This document shows positions 24,511 to 34,663 of a DNA stretch of 64,000 nt, piece after piece. This stretch comes from Kribbella sp. CA-293567. Lineage in GTDB: Bacteria; Actinomycetota; Actinomycetes; Propionibacteriales; Kribbellaceae. The translations under genes and the position numbers were made by a program. Numbering within the stretch: the stretch's first letter is position 1; each line of letters starts with the position of its first letter. A model generated the notes under the pieces. It worked only from the letters and a program-made list of their open reading frames with translations. It had not been told where the DNA came from and ran no database searches. Where the stretch lies: contig NZ_CP114065.1 of the NCBI RefSeq assembly GCF_027627575.1, forward strand, positions 3,596,001-3,660,000, written 5' to 3'.

Positions 24511-25188
24511 GTGCGCGTACTGGTGGTAGAGGACGACGAGGACCTGCGGATCGGGGTCTCGGCGAGTTTGCGGACGGCCGCGCTCGCGGTGGACAGCGTG
24601 GGCGACATCGCCTCGGCGGACGAAGCTCTGTGGGTGAACTCCTACGACTGCGTGGTGTTCGACCGGACCTTGCCCGACGGTGACTCGATCCTCTACGTTC
24701 ATCGTCGACGGCAGGAGGGCTGGGCGGTGCCGGTGCTCTTCCTGACCGCCCGGGACAGCCTGGCCGACCGGGTCGACGGGTTCGAGCACGGCGGCGACGA
24801 CTACCTGGTCAAACCCTTCGCGGTGGCGGAGCTGACCGCCCGGGTGCTGAGTCTGTGCCGGCGCGCCGCGACCGGCCGCCCGTCCGTTCTGCGGTACGCG
24901 GATGTCGAGATGGACACCGGTCGCCGCGAGGTCCGCCGGTCCGGCGTACTGCTGACCCTGACTGCGAAGGAGTTCTCCGTGCTGGAGTTCCTGATGGTCC
25001 GGCCCGAACAAGCCGTTTCCCGCACCACCCTGATCGAACACTGCTGGGACGCGGCGGCCGACCCGGTGTCGAACATCGTCGACGTCACCATCCGGCGCCT
25101 GCGCAACAAGCTCCGCCAGCCCGAACTCATCCAGGCCGTTCGCGGTCAGGGCTACCGGCTGACCACCGCGGCCGGTGACGCCGGATGA
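24511..25188 (+). CDS. OmpR-family response regulator
   Basis: A 225-residue two-component regulator. The receiver has acidic residues VEDDED (about 6-11), the phosphoacceptor Asp in CVVFDRTLPDGDS (about 51), FLTARD and the conserved Lys in YLVKPF (about 101). The C-terminal winged helix ends with NIVDVTIRRLRNKL and GQGYRLTT. GTG 24511 is the start. Its last four bases overlap the kinase start (ATGA). The 11-bp repeats in front of three T7SS-associated genes are its most likely targets. Confidence 0.92.
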   Translation: MRVLVVEDDEDLRIGVSASLRTAALAVDSVGDIASADEALWVNSYDCVVFDRTLPDGDSILYVHRRRQEGWAVPVLFLTARDSLADRVDGFEHGGDDYLVKPFAVAELTARVLSLCRRAATGRPSVLRYADVEMDTGRREVRRSGVLLTLTAKEFSVLEFLMVRPEQAVSRTTLIEHCWDAAADPVSNIVDVTIRRLRNKLRQPELIQAVRGQGYRLTTAAGDAG

Positions 25189-26444
25189 GAGGCCCGTCCG
25201 TCGAGCGGCTGCGGCGGCTCCGCTGGCGGCTGACCGCGATCTTCACGGTGATGAACACGATCGGGCTGATCGTGCTGGCCCCGTTGGTGATCATCATCGA
25301 CGGCAACCGGCGTACCGACGCCGCCGACAACGAGCTCCGGGTTGTCACCGCGCCGGTACTGCGGTTGCTCACCGACACCGGCGCGATCAACTCCGACCGG
25401 GTCAACAACGACACCCTGGCCAACGAGTGTCCGGAGTTCGCCGTCCTGCCGGGCGGAGCGACCCCGTTCGCCGCGATCATGAGCCGCAAGAAGTGCACGC
25501 CGATGGCCGACTCCGAGCTGGCGGCGATCGCCACCGACGCGGTGTCGAGCGGGCAGCGCAGGGTGGTCGACAGCGTCGCGATCAACGGCGACCCGGTCCG
25601 GGTGCTCGCCGAGCCGTTCCTCGCGGCGGGCGGTAACAAGTACGCGGGCGCAGTACTGGCCTGGACCGATCTCAAGCAGCAGAACGACGATCACAACCGT
25701 CTGGTACTGGCGGTCCTGGCCAGCTGCGCCGTACTGCTCGGAGCTGCCGCTCTGATCGGCTACTGGCTTTCGGGTCGAGCGATCCGCCCTGCGCTGGCTG
25801 CTCTCGAGCAGCAGGAGGTTCTGCTCGCCGAAACCGCCCACGACCTCCGTACGCCGGTCGCGGCGCTGCGAGCGCTCGCGGAGACGGCAGCCCAGGACCC
25901 GACCCAGCGAGCCGAGCTGCTGCCACGAACCGTGCGCCTGGCAGGCCGGATGGGCGACATCATCGACGGGCTGCTCGTACGGGCCCGGCTGGCGGCAGGC
26001 GTCGAGCAGTTGACCATGCAGCCGGTCTGGCTGGATCAGCTGGTGGCAGGCGTGGTGGAGGACACCCCGGCCGGCGCGGCGCGGATCTCGGTGGTCACGG
26101 CACCCACGAAGGTCCGGGCGGACCCGGTCCTGCTGCAGCGGGCCATCGGAAACCTGCTGGACAACGCGATGCGGCACGGCCGGGCACCCGGCGCGGCGCA
26201 GGCGATCGTCACGGTCACCGTCGCCGACGGCCGGGTGACGGTCGCCGACCAGGGCCCCGGCGTGGACCCGGCGATCGGCGAGGACGTCTTCGAGCGGTTC
26301 AGCAGCGGTGGGGGATCGTCCGGTCTCGGCTTGTCGATCGTCCGCTGGGTCGCGCTGTCCCACGGAGGCGATCTGAAGGTCCACAACGCCGACGAGGGCG
26401 GTGCCATCTTCGAGTTCCGGATCCCGGTCGCCGCCGACGGGTGA
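25185..26444 (+). CDS. Membrane sensor histidine kinase
   Basis: A 419-residue kinase. Helix 1 (about 18-38) and helix 2 (about 170-192) enclose an extracytoplasmic domain of about 130 residues with two Cys (NECPEF and KKCTPM). The HisKA box is LLAETAHDLRTPVAALRAL (His about 220). The ATPase domain has GNLLDNAMRHG, DQGPGV and SSGLGLSIV, all intact. There is almost no HAMP. It is coupled to the regulator gene by ATGA. The signal is unknown, but an envelope cue linked to secretion is plausible. Confidence 0.9.
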   Translation: MRGPSVERLRRLRWRLTAIFTVMNTIGLIVLAPLVIIIDGNRRTDAADNELRVVTAPVLRLLTDTGAINSDRVNNDTLANECPEFAVLPGGATPFAAIMSRKKCTPMADSELAAIATDAVSSGQRRVVDSVAINGDPVRVLAEPFLAAGGNKYAGAVLAWTDLKQQNDDHNRLVLAVLASCAVLLGAAALIGYWLSGRAIRPALAALEQQEVLLAETAHDLRTPVAALRALAETAAQDPTQRAELLPRTVRLAGRMGDIIDGLLVRARLAAGVEQLTMQPVWLDQLVAGVVEDTPAGAARISVVTAPTKVRADPVLLQRAIGNLLDNAMRHGRAPGAAQAIVTVTVADGRVTVADQGPGVDPAIGEDVFERFSSGGGSSGLGLSIVRWVALSHGGDLKVHNADEGGAIFEFRIPVAADG

Positions 26445-26448
26445 AGAT

Positions 26449-26470
26449 CTGGACCGGATCTGGATGGGCT
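26449..26470 (+). promoter_or_regulatory. 11-bp-pitch direct repeat upstream of FN3 protein 2
   Basis: CTGGACCGGAT (26449-26459) followed directly by CTGGATGGGCT (26460-26470), 30 bases before GTG 26500. The first unit differs from that upstream of 16650 (CTGTACCGGGT) at two positions. Probable binding site of the two-component regulator encoded just upstream. Confidence 0.5.
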
Positions 26471-26499
26471 ATGTACCTCCGGTGATCTAGCCTCGTCGT

Positions 26500-28928
26500 G
26501 TGAAGCCGCTCACCGCACCGAGCCGGCGCTTCACGTTGCGTGGTCCGGGACGCGTTCCGGGCGGGCAGCGTGGGCGGTCCGAAGGCTGGCGTCCCCGGGC
26601 CGCCCTGGCTGCCGTGGTGGCCGTCTGCATGGTGGTCACCGGTCTGGCGGTCGCGGGCGCGGGGAACGCCTCGCCGGGGCTGTCGTTCGCCCAGCAGGGC
26701 CAGTGGATCTACAACAGCACCCTCGGCACGATCTTCCACGTCAACGGTTCGACCAAGAACGTCGACAACCAGGTCCCGTTGCCGGGCGCCGGCCCGGGCA
26801 CGCAGATCGTCGAGTCCGACAAGAGCGGATTCGCGCTGGCCCAGGGCCGGATCCACGAGTTCGGCAAGTCGGATCTGCGGGTGCTCGATCCGCGACCGGC
26901 GCCGGCCGGCGAGCAGGCTGTCGGGTTGTCGGCCGGAGCCGCCGTCTTCGCGGTCTACCGGCAGGCCGGCAGTATCGTCCGGCTGGGCGACCGGCCGGCC
27001 GTCGCGAATCCCGGCGTACCGCTCGGTCCGCCGGTCGTGACCTCCACCGGGACGCTGTGGGTGCACCGGCCCGACAGCGGCCAGCTGTGTCAGTTGCCGA
27101 TCGACGCCGAGCGGCTCTCCTGCCCTGCGCGGGCTCCGCTCGGGCACGCGGGCGCGCTGACTGTGATCGGTGACGACCAGGTCGTCTTCGTCGACACCAC
27201 CGGCCGGGTGATGTCCACCGTCGGCGACGACGGACTCGGACGCCAGGTCGACCTGCCGGTCCGGCAGCTTCCCACGACAGCCGTGATCGCCCAGAACGAC
27301 GTGGGTGGCCGGGTCGCGATCGTCGATCCCCAGCGCAGCGTGCTGCACCTGGTCGACACCGCGCAGCTGACCGGCGGCAAGTCGGACGCGGCGCCGATCG
27401 AGACCACTCTGAGCAAGGGCCGGTACGAGCGCATCGCCTCGTCCGGCAACAGTCTCGGGTTGATCGACGACAGCACCGACACCCTGGTCACGGTGGACCG
27501 CGACGGCCGGGAGAAGACCAAGCGCCAGATCCCCGCCCCGTCCAAGAAGGCGACGGTCGGCAAGAGCGATCGCTCCGGCCTGTACCGCGGCGGCGACACG
27601 CGTCTCTATGTCGCGAGCCGGTCGGGCGAGCAGGTGATGGTCGTCGACGAGACCGGCCAGGTGACGTCGGTCGACACCGGTACGCCGCTGCCCGAGAAGC
27701 CGAAGAAGCCGGAGTCGAAGCCGACCGGCAAGCCGACGCAGCGCCCATCCCAGCCACCGCAGCAGCCGCAGCCGCGCCAGCGTCCCACTCAGCAGCCGAG
27801 CCAAGAGCCGACTCAGCCTCTGCCGCAGCAGCCGACCGAGCAGCAGACGAAGCCGCCCGAGCCGCGGAAGCCGCAGAACCCCCGGACGACCAGACCGACC
27901 AGCAAGCCGGACCGGCCGACGGCAAGACCGACCGAGAAGCAGACCAGCGAAAGACCCAGTACCCGCCCGCCCCGGACGACGGAGCCGCCCGTACCGCCCG
28001 CACCGCCCAAGGCGAATCCCAGACCGCCGGTTCAGGCGAGCCGTCCGGGCGCGCCGCGAAGCGTCTCCGGAAAGGCCGGAGTCGGCTCGGCGGTGATCAA
28101 CTGGGACGCTGCCACGCCCAACGGCGCAGCCGTCACGGGGTACCAGATCAGCTGGACCGGCGGCCGGCGAGACGTCGGTGCGACCGTGCGAACCATCAAC
28201 ATCACCGGTCTGGCCAACGGCACCGCGTACACGTTCACCGTCCGAGCGGTCAACCGGGTCGGTGCGGGACCAGGCAGCAGCACGGGCCGGCTGGTGCCCA
28301 ACGGTGGCGCTCCTGACGCGCCGGGGAACTTCACTGTGCGAGCCGGCACCGGCAGGGTGACGATGACCTGGGCGCGGCCTGACCTGAAGGGCGGAACGCT
28401 GCGCGGTTACGACGTGGCCGCCAACGTGACGGGCGGCAGCGGCACCAGCAAGGCCGGCACGGCGACGGCGACGTCCTGGACCTTCACCGGGCTGACCAAC
28501 GGAGCGACGTACCGGGTGACGGTCCGCGCTGTCGTCACCGATGCTCAGGGCCGGCTGGTGCTCGGGAGGACCGCGAGCAGGACCATCCAGGTCGGAGGCG
28601 GTGGCGGTGGCTCGGACGCCACGTTGACGGCTTCCCGCGGAGCGGACACCACTCACGGCAGTGGCGAACGCAGTTGCGATCCGCCGGGGTGCGCGTTCAT
28701 CAGGATCGTCGGCCGCGGCCTGAAACCGAACACCACGTACCACTTCGAACCGTTCACGACCAGATGGCAACCGTCCAACGGCGGAGCGGACCTCACCACC
28801 GACTCCGCCGGCAACATCGAGATCGACGACCGGTTCGCGACCGACGCGCCGGGGCAAGAGGTGTGGGTGGTCGCCACCGCCGACGGCGAGCCGACGGTCA
28901 CGTCCAACAAGTTCACCTGGAGAAGCTC

Positions 28929-28932
<4 letters not shown>
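26500..28932 (+). CDS. Membrane-anchored propeller/fibronectin-III protein 2
   Basis: An 810-residue paralogue of the protein at 16650. A membrane helix lies at about 34-55 (ALAAVVAVCMVVTGLAVAG). Propeller-like repeats span about 60-395 (WIYNSTLGTIFHVNG, QGRIHEFGKSDLRVLDP, and CQLPIDAERLSCPA with a Cys pair shared by both proteins). A Pro/Gln/Lys/Thr-rich linker spans about 398-507. FN3 domains lie at about 510-600 and 605-700. A unique C-terminal domain (about 707-810) has a Cys pair in RSCDPPGCAFI. GTG 26500 is the start. Its stop overlaps the MoxR start (ATGA), tying it to the MoxR-DUF58-transglutaminase set. Confidence 0.8.
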
Positions 28933-29891
<959 letters not shown>

Positions 29892-29893
29892 GC

Positions 29894-29921
29894 CTGGACC
29901 GGTTCCGGATCCGAGCTGGAC
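29894..29921 (+). promoter_or_regulatory. Three phased CTGGAC-like repeats upstream of the DUF58 gene
   Basis: CTGGAC at 29894, CCGGAT at 29905 and CTGGAC at 29916 are spaced exactly 11 bases apart, and TGGGCT follows as it does at 26465. This matches the sites before 16650 and 26500. It suggests that DUF58 and the following gene have their own regulated promoter besides read-through from MoxR. Confidence 0.5.
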
Positions 29922-29944
29922 ACCTGGGCTCTACTTTGAACGTC

Positions 29945-30034
29945 ATGATCGAGATCACCGCTCGGCCGCGTCGAGCGGCCGGCGAGGCAATCAGCCTCGA
30001 CGGCGATGGACTGGTGAGGCTGCGATGCGACTGA
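29945..30034 (+). CDS. Possible 29-codon leader ORF overlapping the DUF58 start
   Basis: ATG 29945 opens a 29-residue frame (MIEITARPRRAAGEAISLDG at its start) that ends at 30034, ten bases inside the DUF58 gene. It begins 24 bases after the last regulator repeat, almost the same spacing as for ATG 16650. Translation could couple to DUF58. It may equally be chance; no family is recognised. Confidence 0.3.
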   Translation: MIEITARPRRAAGEAISLDGDGLVRLRCD

Positions 30035-31161
30035 CAGGACGCGGTGTCGCGGTGCTGCTGGCATCGATTGCCGCCTATGTGCTGGGCGAGTTGGGCGGCT
30101 ACGCCGTCTTCCGTGCCCTGGCCGGGATCGGCTTGGGCGCGTTGATCGCCGCGACCCTGTTGACGGTTCGGCAGCCCCACGTGTCGGTCCGGCGCGGGCT
30201 CACTCCTGACCGGGTGGAGCGTGGACGACCCGCGCTCGCCACTCTCCGGGTCCGCAACACCGGCGCCCGGTGGCAACCGGCGTTCAGTGCTCACGACTCC
30301 GCCGGCGACGAACGCCAACTGGTCCGGATCCGCCGGATCGCGCCGGCCGGCGAAGCGACGTACCGGTACGAACTGCCCACTGCGCGGCGCGGACGGATCC
30401 AGGTCGGACCGCTCACCCTGGAACGCACCGACCCGCTCGGCCTGGCGGTGAACCGGCTGCCCACCGGCGAGACGGCGACGCTGTGGGTGCACCCCAAGCG
30501 GCACCCGACCCGCACGGTCGTGGCCGGCCGGCCCCGTCACCATCACATCGGCAGGACGGCGGACGACTCGCTGCGCGGCTCGGCCGACCTGCGCGACGTC
30601 CGCCCGTACGTCGTCGGCGACGAGGTGCGGCACCTGCACTGGAAGGCCACCGCCCGGACCGGGCAGTTGATGGTCCGCGACTTCGTCGACCCCGACCAGC
30701 CCCGGTTGACCGTCCTGCTGGACACCCGCGCCGAGTCGTTGCCGGAGGCACCTTTTGAGGAGGCGGCCGAGGTGGCCGCGTCGATTCTGTTCGCGGCCTC
30801 GATGGCGGGGCACCGCTGCCGGCTGCTGACCTCGGCCGGTGCCGACCTGGCCGCGCCCGGAGGCGCGCTGGCCTCCCGGCAGTTCCTGGACGAGCTCTGC
30901 ATCGCCCAGCGGACGGACGATCGCGCGGGGCTGCTACCGGCTTCGCTGACCACCGGACCGTCGAGCGGTGGCGCGATCGTCGTGGTGACCGGAGTCCGTG
31001 GCACCGCCAGTGACCTCGCGCCGCTGCTGGTGCGCTACAGCTCGGTGACGGTGCTCGGCCTGGGTCCGGTTCACGGCATCGCCCCGATTCTCGGTGCCCG
31101 GGTCATCTTGGCCTCCGATGCGGCCGAAGCGCTGAAGCAGTGGAGTGGGGTGATCGAGTGA
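30025..31161 (+). CDS. DUF58 domain membrane protein
   Basis: A 378-residue protein. Two N-terminal membrane helices (about 8-48) precede the DUF58 core with the signature RPYVVGDEVRHLHWKATART (about 195-214), then LMVRDFVDPDQPRLTVLLDT, a vWA-like fold whose first strand resembles a MIDAS start. DUF58 proteins are partners of MoxR ATPases. GGTGAGG precedes ATG 30025. The stop overlaps the next start (GTGA). Likely envelope-assembly role, exact substrate unknown. Confidence 0.88.
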   Translation: MRLTGRGVAVLLASIAAYVLGELGGYAVFRALAGIGLGALIAATLLTVRQPHVSVRRGLTPDRVERGRPALATLRVRNTGARWQPAFSAHDSAGDERQLVRIRRIAPAGEATYRYELPTARRGRIQVGPLTLERTDPLGLAVNRLPTGETATLWVHPKRHPTRTVVAGRPRHHHIGRTADDSLRGSADLRDVRPYVVGDEVRHLHWKATARTGQLMVRDFVDPDQPRLTVLLDTRAESLPEAPFEEAAEVAASILFAASMAGHRCRLLTSAGADLAAPGGALASRQFLDELCIAQRTDDRAGLLPASLTTGPSSGGAIVVVTGVRGTASDLAPLLVRYSSVTVLGLGPVHGIAPILGARVILASDAAEALKQWSGVIE

Positions 31162-33287
31162 GCACTCGTCGCCGTACTGCGGCCGTGCTGGGCTCGGCTC
31201 TGATCGCCGGGCTCTGCTTCGGGCCTGTGTTCGGTGTCAGATCACTGTTGGTGCCGGTCGCGGCGGTATGCCTGGTCAGCTACCTGATCACCGAGCTGTG
31301 CCGTGCAGTCCCTGCCCTGCTGGCCTGGCGTCCGATTCTGGTGGTCGTCGCGGGCCTCGTGGCGATCATCGAAGCCGTCCTGCGGGAGACGACGGTCGTG
31401 GGTCTGCCGACTGCCGATTCGATCGGTGCACTCGGCCGGGGACTGACCTCCTGGCAGTTGACGCTCGAGTCCACCTGGCCGGCCAGACCCGACCCCGATC
31501 TGGTGCTCTTCGTTCCTCTGCTGGTCCTACTGGCCTGCCTGCTGGGGTTGGAGCTTCTGGACCGGTTGCCACCGCTGGCAGCGATGCTTCCCGGCTTGGC
31601 GGTGCTCGGAGTCAGCCAGCTGTACATCGCGCTTTCGGGTTTTCCGGCAGTGGCGGTCGCCCTCGGGTACGGCGTGGTGGTCGCCGGGTTGCTGTTGCCG
31701 GATCGCGCTGCGGCTTCGGACAAGGCCCGCAGTACCGGGGCGTTGACGCCGTTGGCGGCCGGGGCGATCGTGACGGTGATCGCGGTCCTGGGCAGTTTCG
31801 CCGTCAGCGCGCTCAACCTCGCTGACAGTACGCCGTACACGTTGCAGCAGGAGCAGAGCGCGGCCGCGCCCAGGAACCGGCCGGCCAACCCGTTGGACGA
31901 GCTGGCGGGACGGCTCAGCCGGGCCAACAGCGAGAAGGTGGTCTTCCGCTACCGCTCGTCGGGATCGGTCGGACGCTGGCGCCAGGTCTCGCTCGACGAC
32001 TTCGACGGTGCCAACTGGAACACGAGCCACCCGTTCCTCCGGCTCGGGTCGAAGTTGCCACCCGGACCCGAGGTGACGGTTCCGGTCGAGACCAGCCAGG
32101 CCGAGGTCGAGCTGGCCGGGCTCTCCGGCCCGTGGTTGCCGGGACAACTGCTGCCGTCGTCGGTGAGCGGGGTGGACGAACCGAAGGTCGAGCCGATCGG
32201 CGGAACGCTGGCAGTGGCCGAGCTTCCCGGCAGCTACGGGCTGACCTGGTCCAAACCCGTCGTGGACGCCAAGTTCCTGTTGCGGGCCGGGGTCGACCCG
32301 GACGCACCCGGCGGACTGGGCGATCTGGGGGCGGTGCCCAACGAGGTCTCAGCGCTGGCGGGGCAGGCGCTCGCCGACCGGCGCGCGACCTTCGCCACGG
32401 CACTCGCGCTGGAAAGCTTTATGCGCAAGGAGTACAAGCTCGCGGTCGGTGAACCCCTGCCGACCGGACACGGCTGGCCGCGGCTGCGGCGGTTCCTGGA
32501 GGATAAGGTGCCGGGGACCAGCGAACAGTTCGCCGCCGGGTACGTCGCCCTGGCCCGCCTCAGCGGCATCCCGGCCCGCCTGGTCGTCGGCTTCCGGGCA
32601 CCGGTGAAACCCGATGCGGACGGCTGGTACACGGTTCGCAACGGCGATGCACTGGCCTGGCCGGAGGTCGCGGTGGAAGGCGTCGGCTGGTGGCCGCTGG
32701 ATCCGGCCGGCCAGGCGCAGGTGGGGAAGCCCGTCGTCCCGGGCAGCGACACCGACGTCACCGATCAGGCACGGGCCGAGGTGCCGCCGATCAACGAGAT
32801 CGAGGACCCCGTCGTCCCGCCGCCTGCCGCGGAGTCGTCCGCGGACCGGAGCTGGGGCGGCTTCCGGATTCCGTTCCTGGAGATTCTCGTGGTCGCCGCG
32901 TCCTTGCTGGTGCTGTGGGTGGTCGGGGTGCCGCTGCTGAAGCTCGCCAGAGCGTGGCGGCGCAGGCGTCGTACGGGGAGCGCGGCGGTCGTCGGAGCCT
33001 GGGCGGAGGCGCGGGATCGCCTGCGAGCACACGGTGTCCCGGTGACCTCGGGGATGACGGTGCGAGACCTGGCCTCGGCCTCGGCGGACGTGACCGACGA
33101 GCGGGCTCGGCAAGGGCTGGGTGTGGTCGCGGCAGCGGTCGACCAGGCGCTGTGGTCGGGCGGCCCGGCCAGTGACGAGTTGGGGCGGACGGCGTGGACC
33201 GGCGTACGGGAACTTCGTCGTGGCCTGCGGTCGCGCCCTTGGCAGGACCGCCTCTTCGCCGCCCTGGAGCTCCGCAGCCTGATCTAG
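31158..33287 (+). CDS. TgpA-like transglutaminase-fold membrane protein, catalytic residues lost
   Basis: A 709-residue protein. Six or seven membrane helices occupy about 5-225. An extracytoplasmic transglutaminase-like domain spans about 265-560, one membrane helix about 580-600, and a cytoplasmic DUF4129-like tail follows. In the catalytic core the usual CEQF is SEQF (GTSEQFAAGYVALARLSGIP), so the nucleophilic Cys is Ser, and the usual HAWPE is LAWPE (NGDALAWPEVAVEGVGWWPL), so the His is Leu. The fold motifs remain. It is therefore probably a non-catalytic binding or scaffold protein of the MoxR-DUF58 group. GTG start overlaps the DUF58 stop. Confidence 0.85.
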   Translation: MSTRRRTAAVLGSALIAGLCFGPVFGVRSLLVPVAAVCLVSYLITELCRAVPALLAWRPILVVVAGLVAIIEAVLRETTVVGLPTADSIGALGRGLTSWQLTLESTWPARPDPDLVLFVPLLVLLACLLGLELLDRLPPLAAMLPGLAVLGVSQLYIALSGFPAVAVALGYGVVVAGLLLPDRAAASDKARSTGALTPLAAGAIVTVIAVLGSFAVSALNLADSTPYTLQQEQSAAAPRNRPANPLDELAGRLSRANSEKVVFRYRSSGSVGRWRQVSLDDFDGANWNTSHPFLRLGSKLPPGPEVTVPVETSQAEVELAGLSGPWLPGQLLPSSVSGVDEPKVEPIGGTLAVAELPGSYGLTWSKPVVDAKFLLRAGVDPDAPGGLGDLGAVPNEVSALAGQALADRRATFATALALESFMRKEYKLAVGEPLPTGHGWPRLRRFLEDKVPGTSEQFAAGYVALARLSGIPARLVVGFRAPVKPDADGWYTVRNGDALAWPEVAVEGVGWWPLDPAGQAQVGKPVVPGSDTDVTDQARAEVPPINEIEDPVVPPPAAESSADRSWGGFRIPFLEILVVAASLLVLWVVGVPLLKLARAWRRRRRTGSAAVVGAWAEARDRLRAHGVPVTSGMTVRDLASASADVTDERARQGLGVVAAAVDQALWSGGPASDELGRTAWTGVRELRRGLRSRPWQDRLFAALELRSLI

Positions 33288-33294
33288 ACGCCGA

Positions 33295-34653
33295 TCAGTT
33301 GTCGCAGGTCGCGCCGCGGATGGGTTGCGGCTTGCTGACGTAGATGGCGGTGGCGTCGGTGCCCTGGACCTCGAAGCAGTACTTCAGGCCAGGAGTGACC
33401 TTGACCGTCATCGACGTCCCGCGACCCCGGTACGTCGTCTGCGCTCCCTTGCCGCCCTGCTCGGCCAGGTAGACCGCGAAGATCAGCGGTTTCGAGCTGG
33501 TCCACTCGAGCAGCACCGACGTTCCGTTGTCCTTCGGTGGCTTGAGTTCCAGCTGGACGGCGGGTGCCACCGAAGGCTGGGTGGGGGCCGGGACAGGTGG
33601 CACGGATGCCGGAGGGCTGGCCTTCGGTGCCGATCGCTGGTGGCCGGGCTGCATCATCACCGGCACGACAGCCAGCAACGAGACTACGGCCGCGGCAACG
33701 ATCACCACCGACTTGGAGGGCTTCTTCCACTTCCGGCTCGGCTTACGAACGGGTTTGGCGAGCGGCGTGGGTGGGGCCGAAGCCGGGGTGATGCGAGCGG
33801 ACGCCAGCTCGTCGCGGAAGTCGTCGAAGTCGAGGTCGTCGTCCGACGCCGGATCGGGCGCCTGGATCAGCGCCTCCAGTTCTCGGACCACCTCCGCGGC
33901 TTCGGGCCGATCGGCCGGCTCCTTGGCCATCATGCGTTGCAGCAAGCTGGTCAGCGCCGACGGTACGTCGCGGCCGGAGACCGGCGGCACCGGCTCGCGC
34001 AGGACCCGCAGTACGACGTCGTCCGCGGTCTCCCCGGTCCTGGCCGGGAAGGGCGAGCGGGCGGTCAAGGCGAGTTGCAGTACAGCTCCGAGCCCGTAGA
34101 CATCGGCCTGTTCGGAGAGCTCGCCGTTTCGCAGGACCTCGGGCGCCGTGTACGCCGCATCGCCCATCAGGTCGCGGGGGAAGCGCAGCCGCAGCGCGAC
34201 ACCGAAGTCGCTCAGCGCCGGTTGCCCGGAAGCGCGTTCCAGCACGTTGGCCGGCGTGATTCCGCCGTGCACCAGACCGATCTCGTGGGCATCGGAAAGT
34301 ACCGAGGCGAGAATCTGGCCGAGGATGACGACGTCCCCGATCGGCAACGGACCCTCGGCGACGAGGCCGGGCAGCGACTGCGGGCAGAACTCCGTTCGCA
34401 GTCCGGTCCGGCCGTCGGGCAGGTCGTCGAGCGAGTCCACCAGTACGACGGAACTCGCGGTACGCAGTCCGGCAAGCCGGGCCTGCTCGGCCTCGACGGC
34501 GTTGTACGTCCGCCGGTCGAGTGGCTGCGGGTAGACCTTCAGTACTGCGGTCCGCCCGCCGGCCGGTGGCGCCACCAGGTACAGCGACGCGACCGGTCCC
34601 TCGGCGTGCGGGACCAGCGACTGGAGGGAGATCTCGGCCATCGCGGTCATCAT
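33295..34653 (-). CDS. Ser/Thr protein kinase-like protein lacking the catalytic Asp (pseudokinase)
   Basis: A 452-residue protein. Residues about 1-265 are a protein-kinase fold: Lys in TAVLKVYP (about 39), activation segment LSDFGVALRLRF, and APEVLRNGELSEQADVYGLG. The HRDxKPxN loop reads VHGGITPANVL, so catalytic Asp is Gly and the Lys is Thr. A Pro/Lys-rich juxtamembrane region and one membrane helix (about 325-342) follow, then an extracytoplasmic FN3-like domain (about 375-452) with a Cys pair. It ends the minus-strand operon with two paralogous unknown proteins. It converges on the transglutaminase-like gene with a 7-base gap. Confidence 0.85.
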   Translation of the reverse strand: MMTAMAEISLQSLVPHAEGPVASLYLVAPPAGGRTAVLKVYPQPLDRRTYNAVEAEQARLAGLRTASSVVLVDSLDDLPDGRTGLRTEFCPQSLPGLVAEGPLPIGDVVILGQILASVLSDAHEIGLVHGGITPANVLERASGQPALSDFGVALRLRFPRDLMGDAAYTAPEVLRNGELSEQADVYGLGAVLQLALTARSPFPARTGETADDVVLRVLREPVPPVSGRDVPSALTSLLQRMMAKEPADRPEAAEVVRELEALIQAPDPASDDDLDFDDFRDELASARITPASAPPTPLAKPVRKPSRKWKKPSKSVVIVAAAVVSLLAVVPVMMQPGHQRSAPKASPPASVPPVPAPTQPSVAPAVQLELKPPKDNGTSVLLEWTSSKPLIFAVYLAEQGGKGAQTTYRGRGTSMTVKVTPGLKYCFEVQGTDATAIYVSKPQPIRGATCDN

Positions 34654-34663
34654 CGCATTCCGG

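Noticed and set aside
26299..28857. An 852-codon minus-strand open frame opposite FN3 protein 2
   Set aside because: Low-complexity Arg/Gly/Leu translation with no motifs; the plus strand has clear domains and normal codon use.
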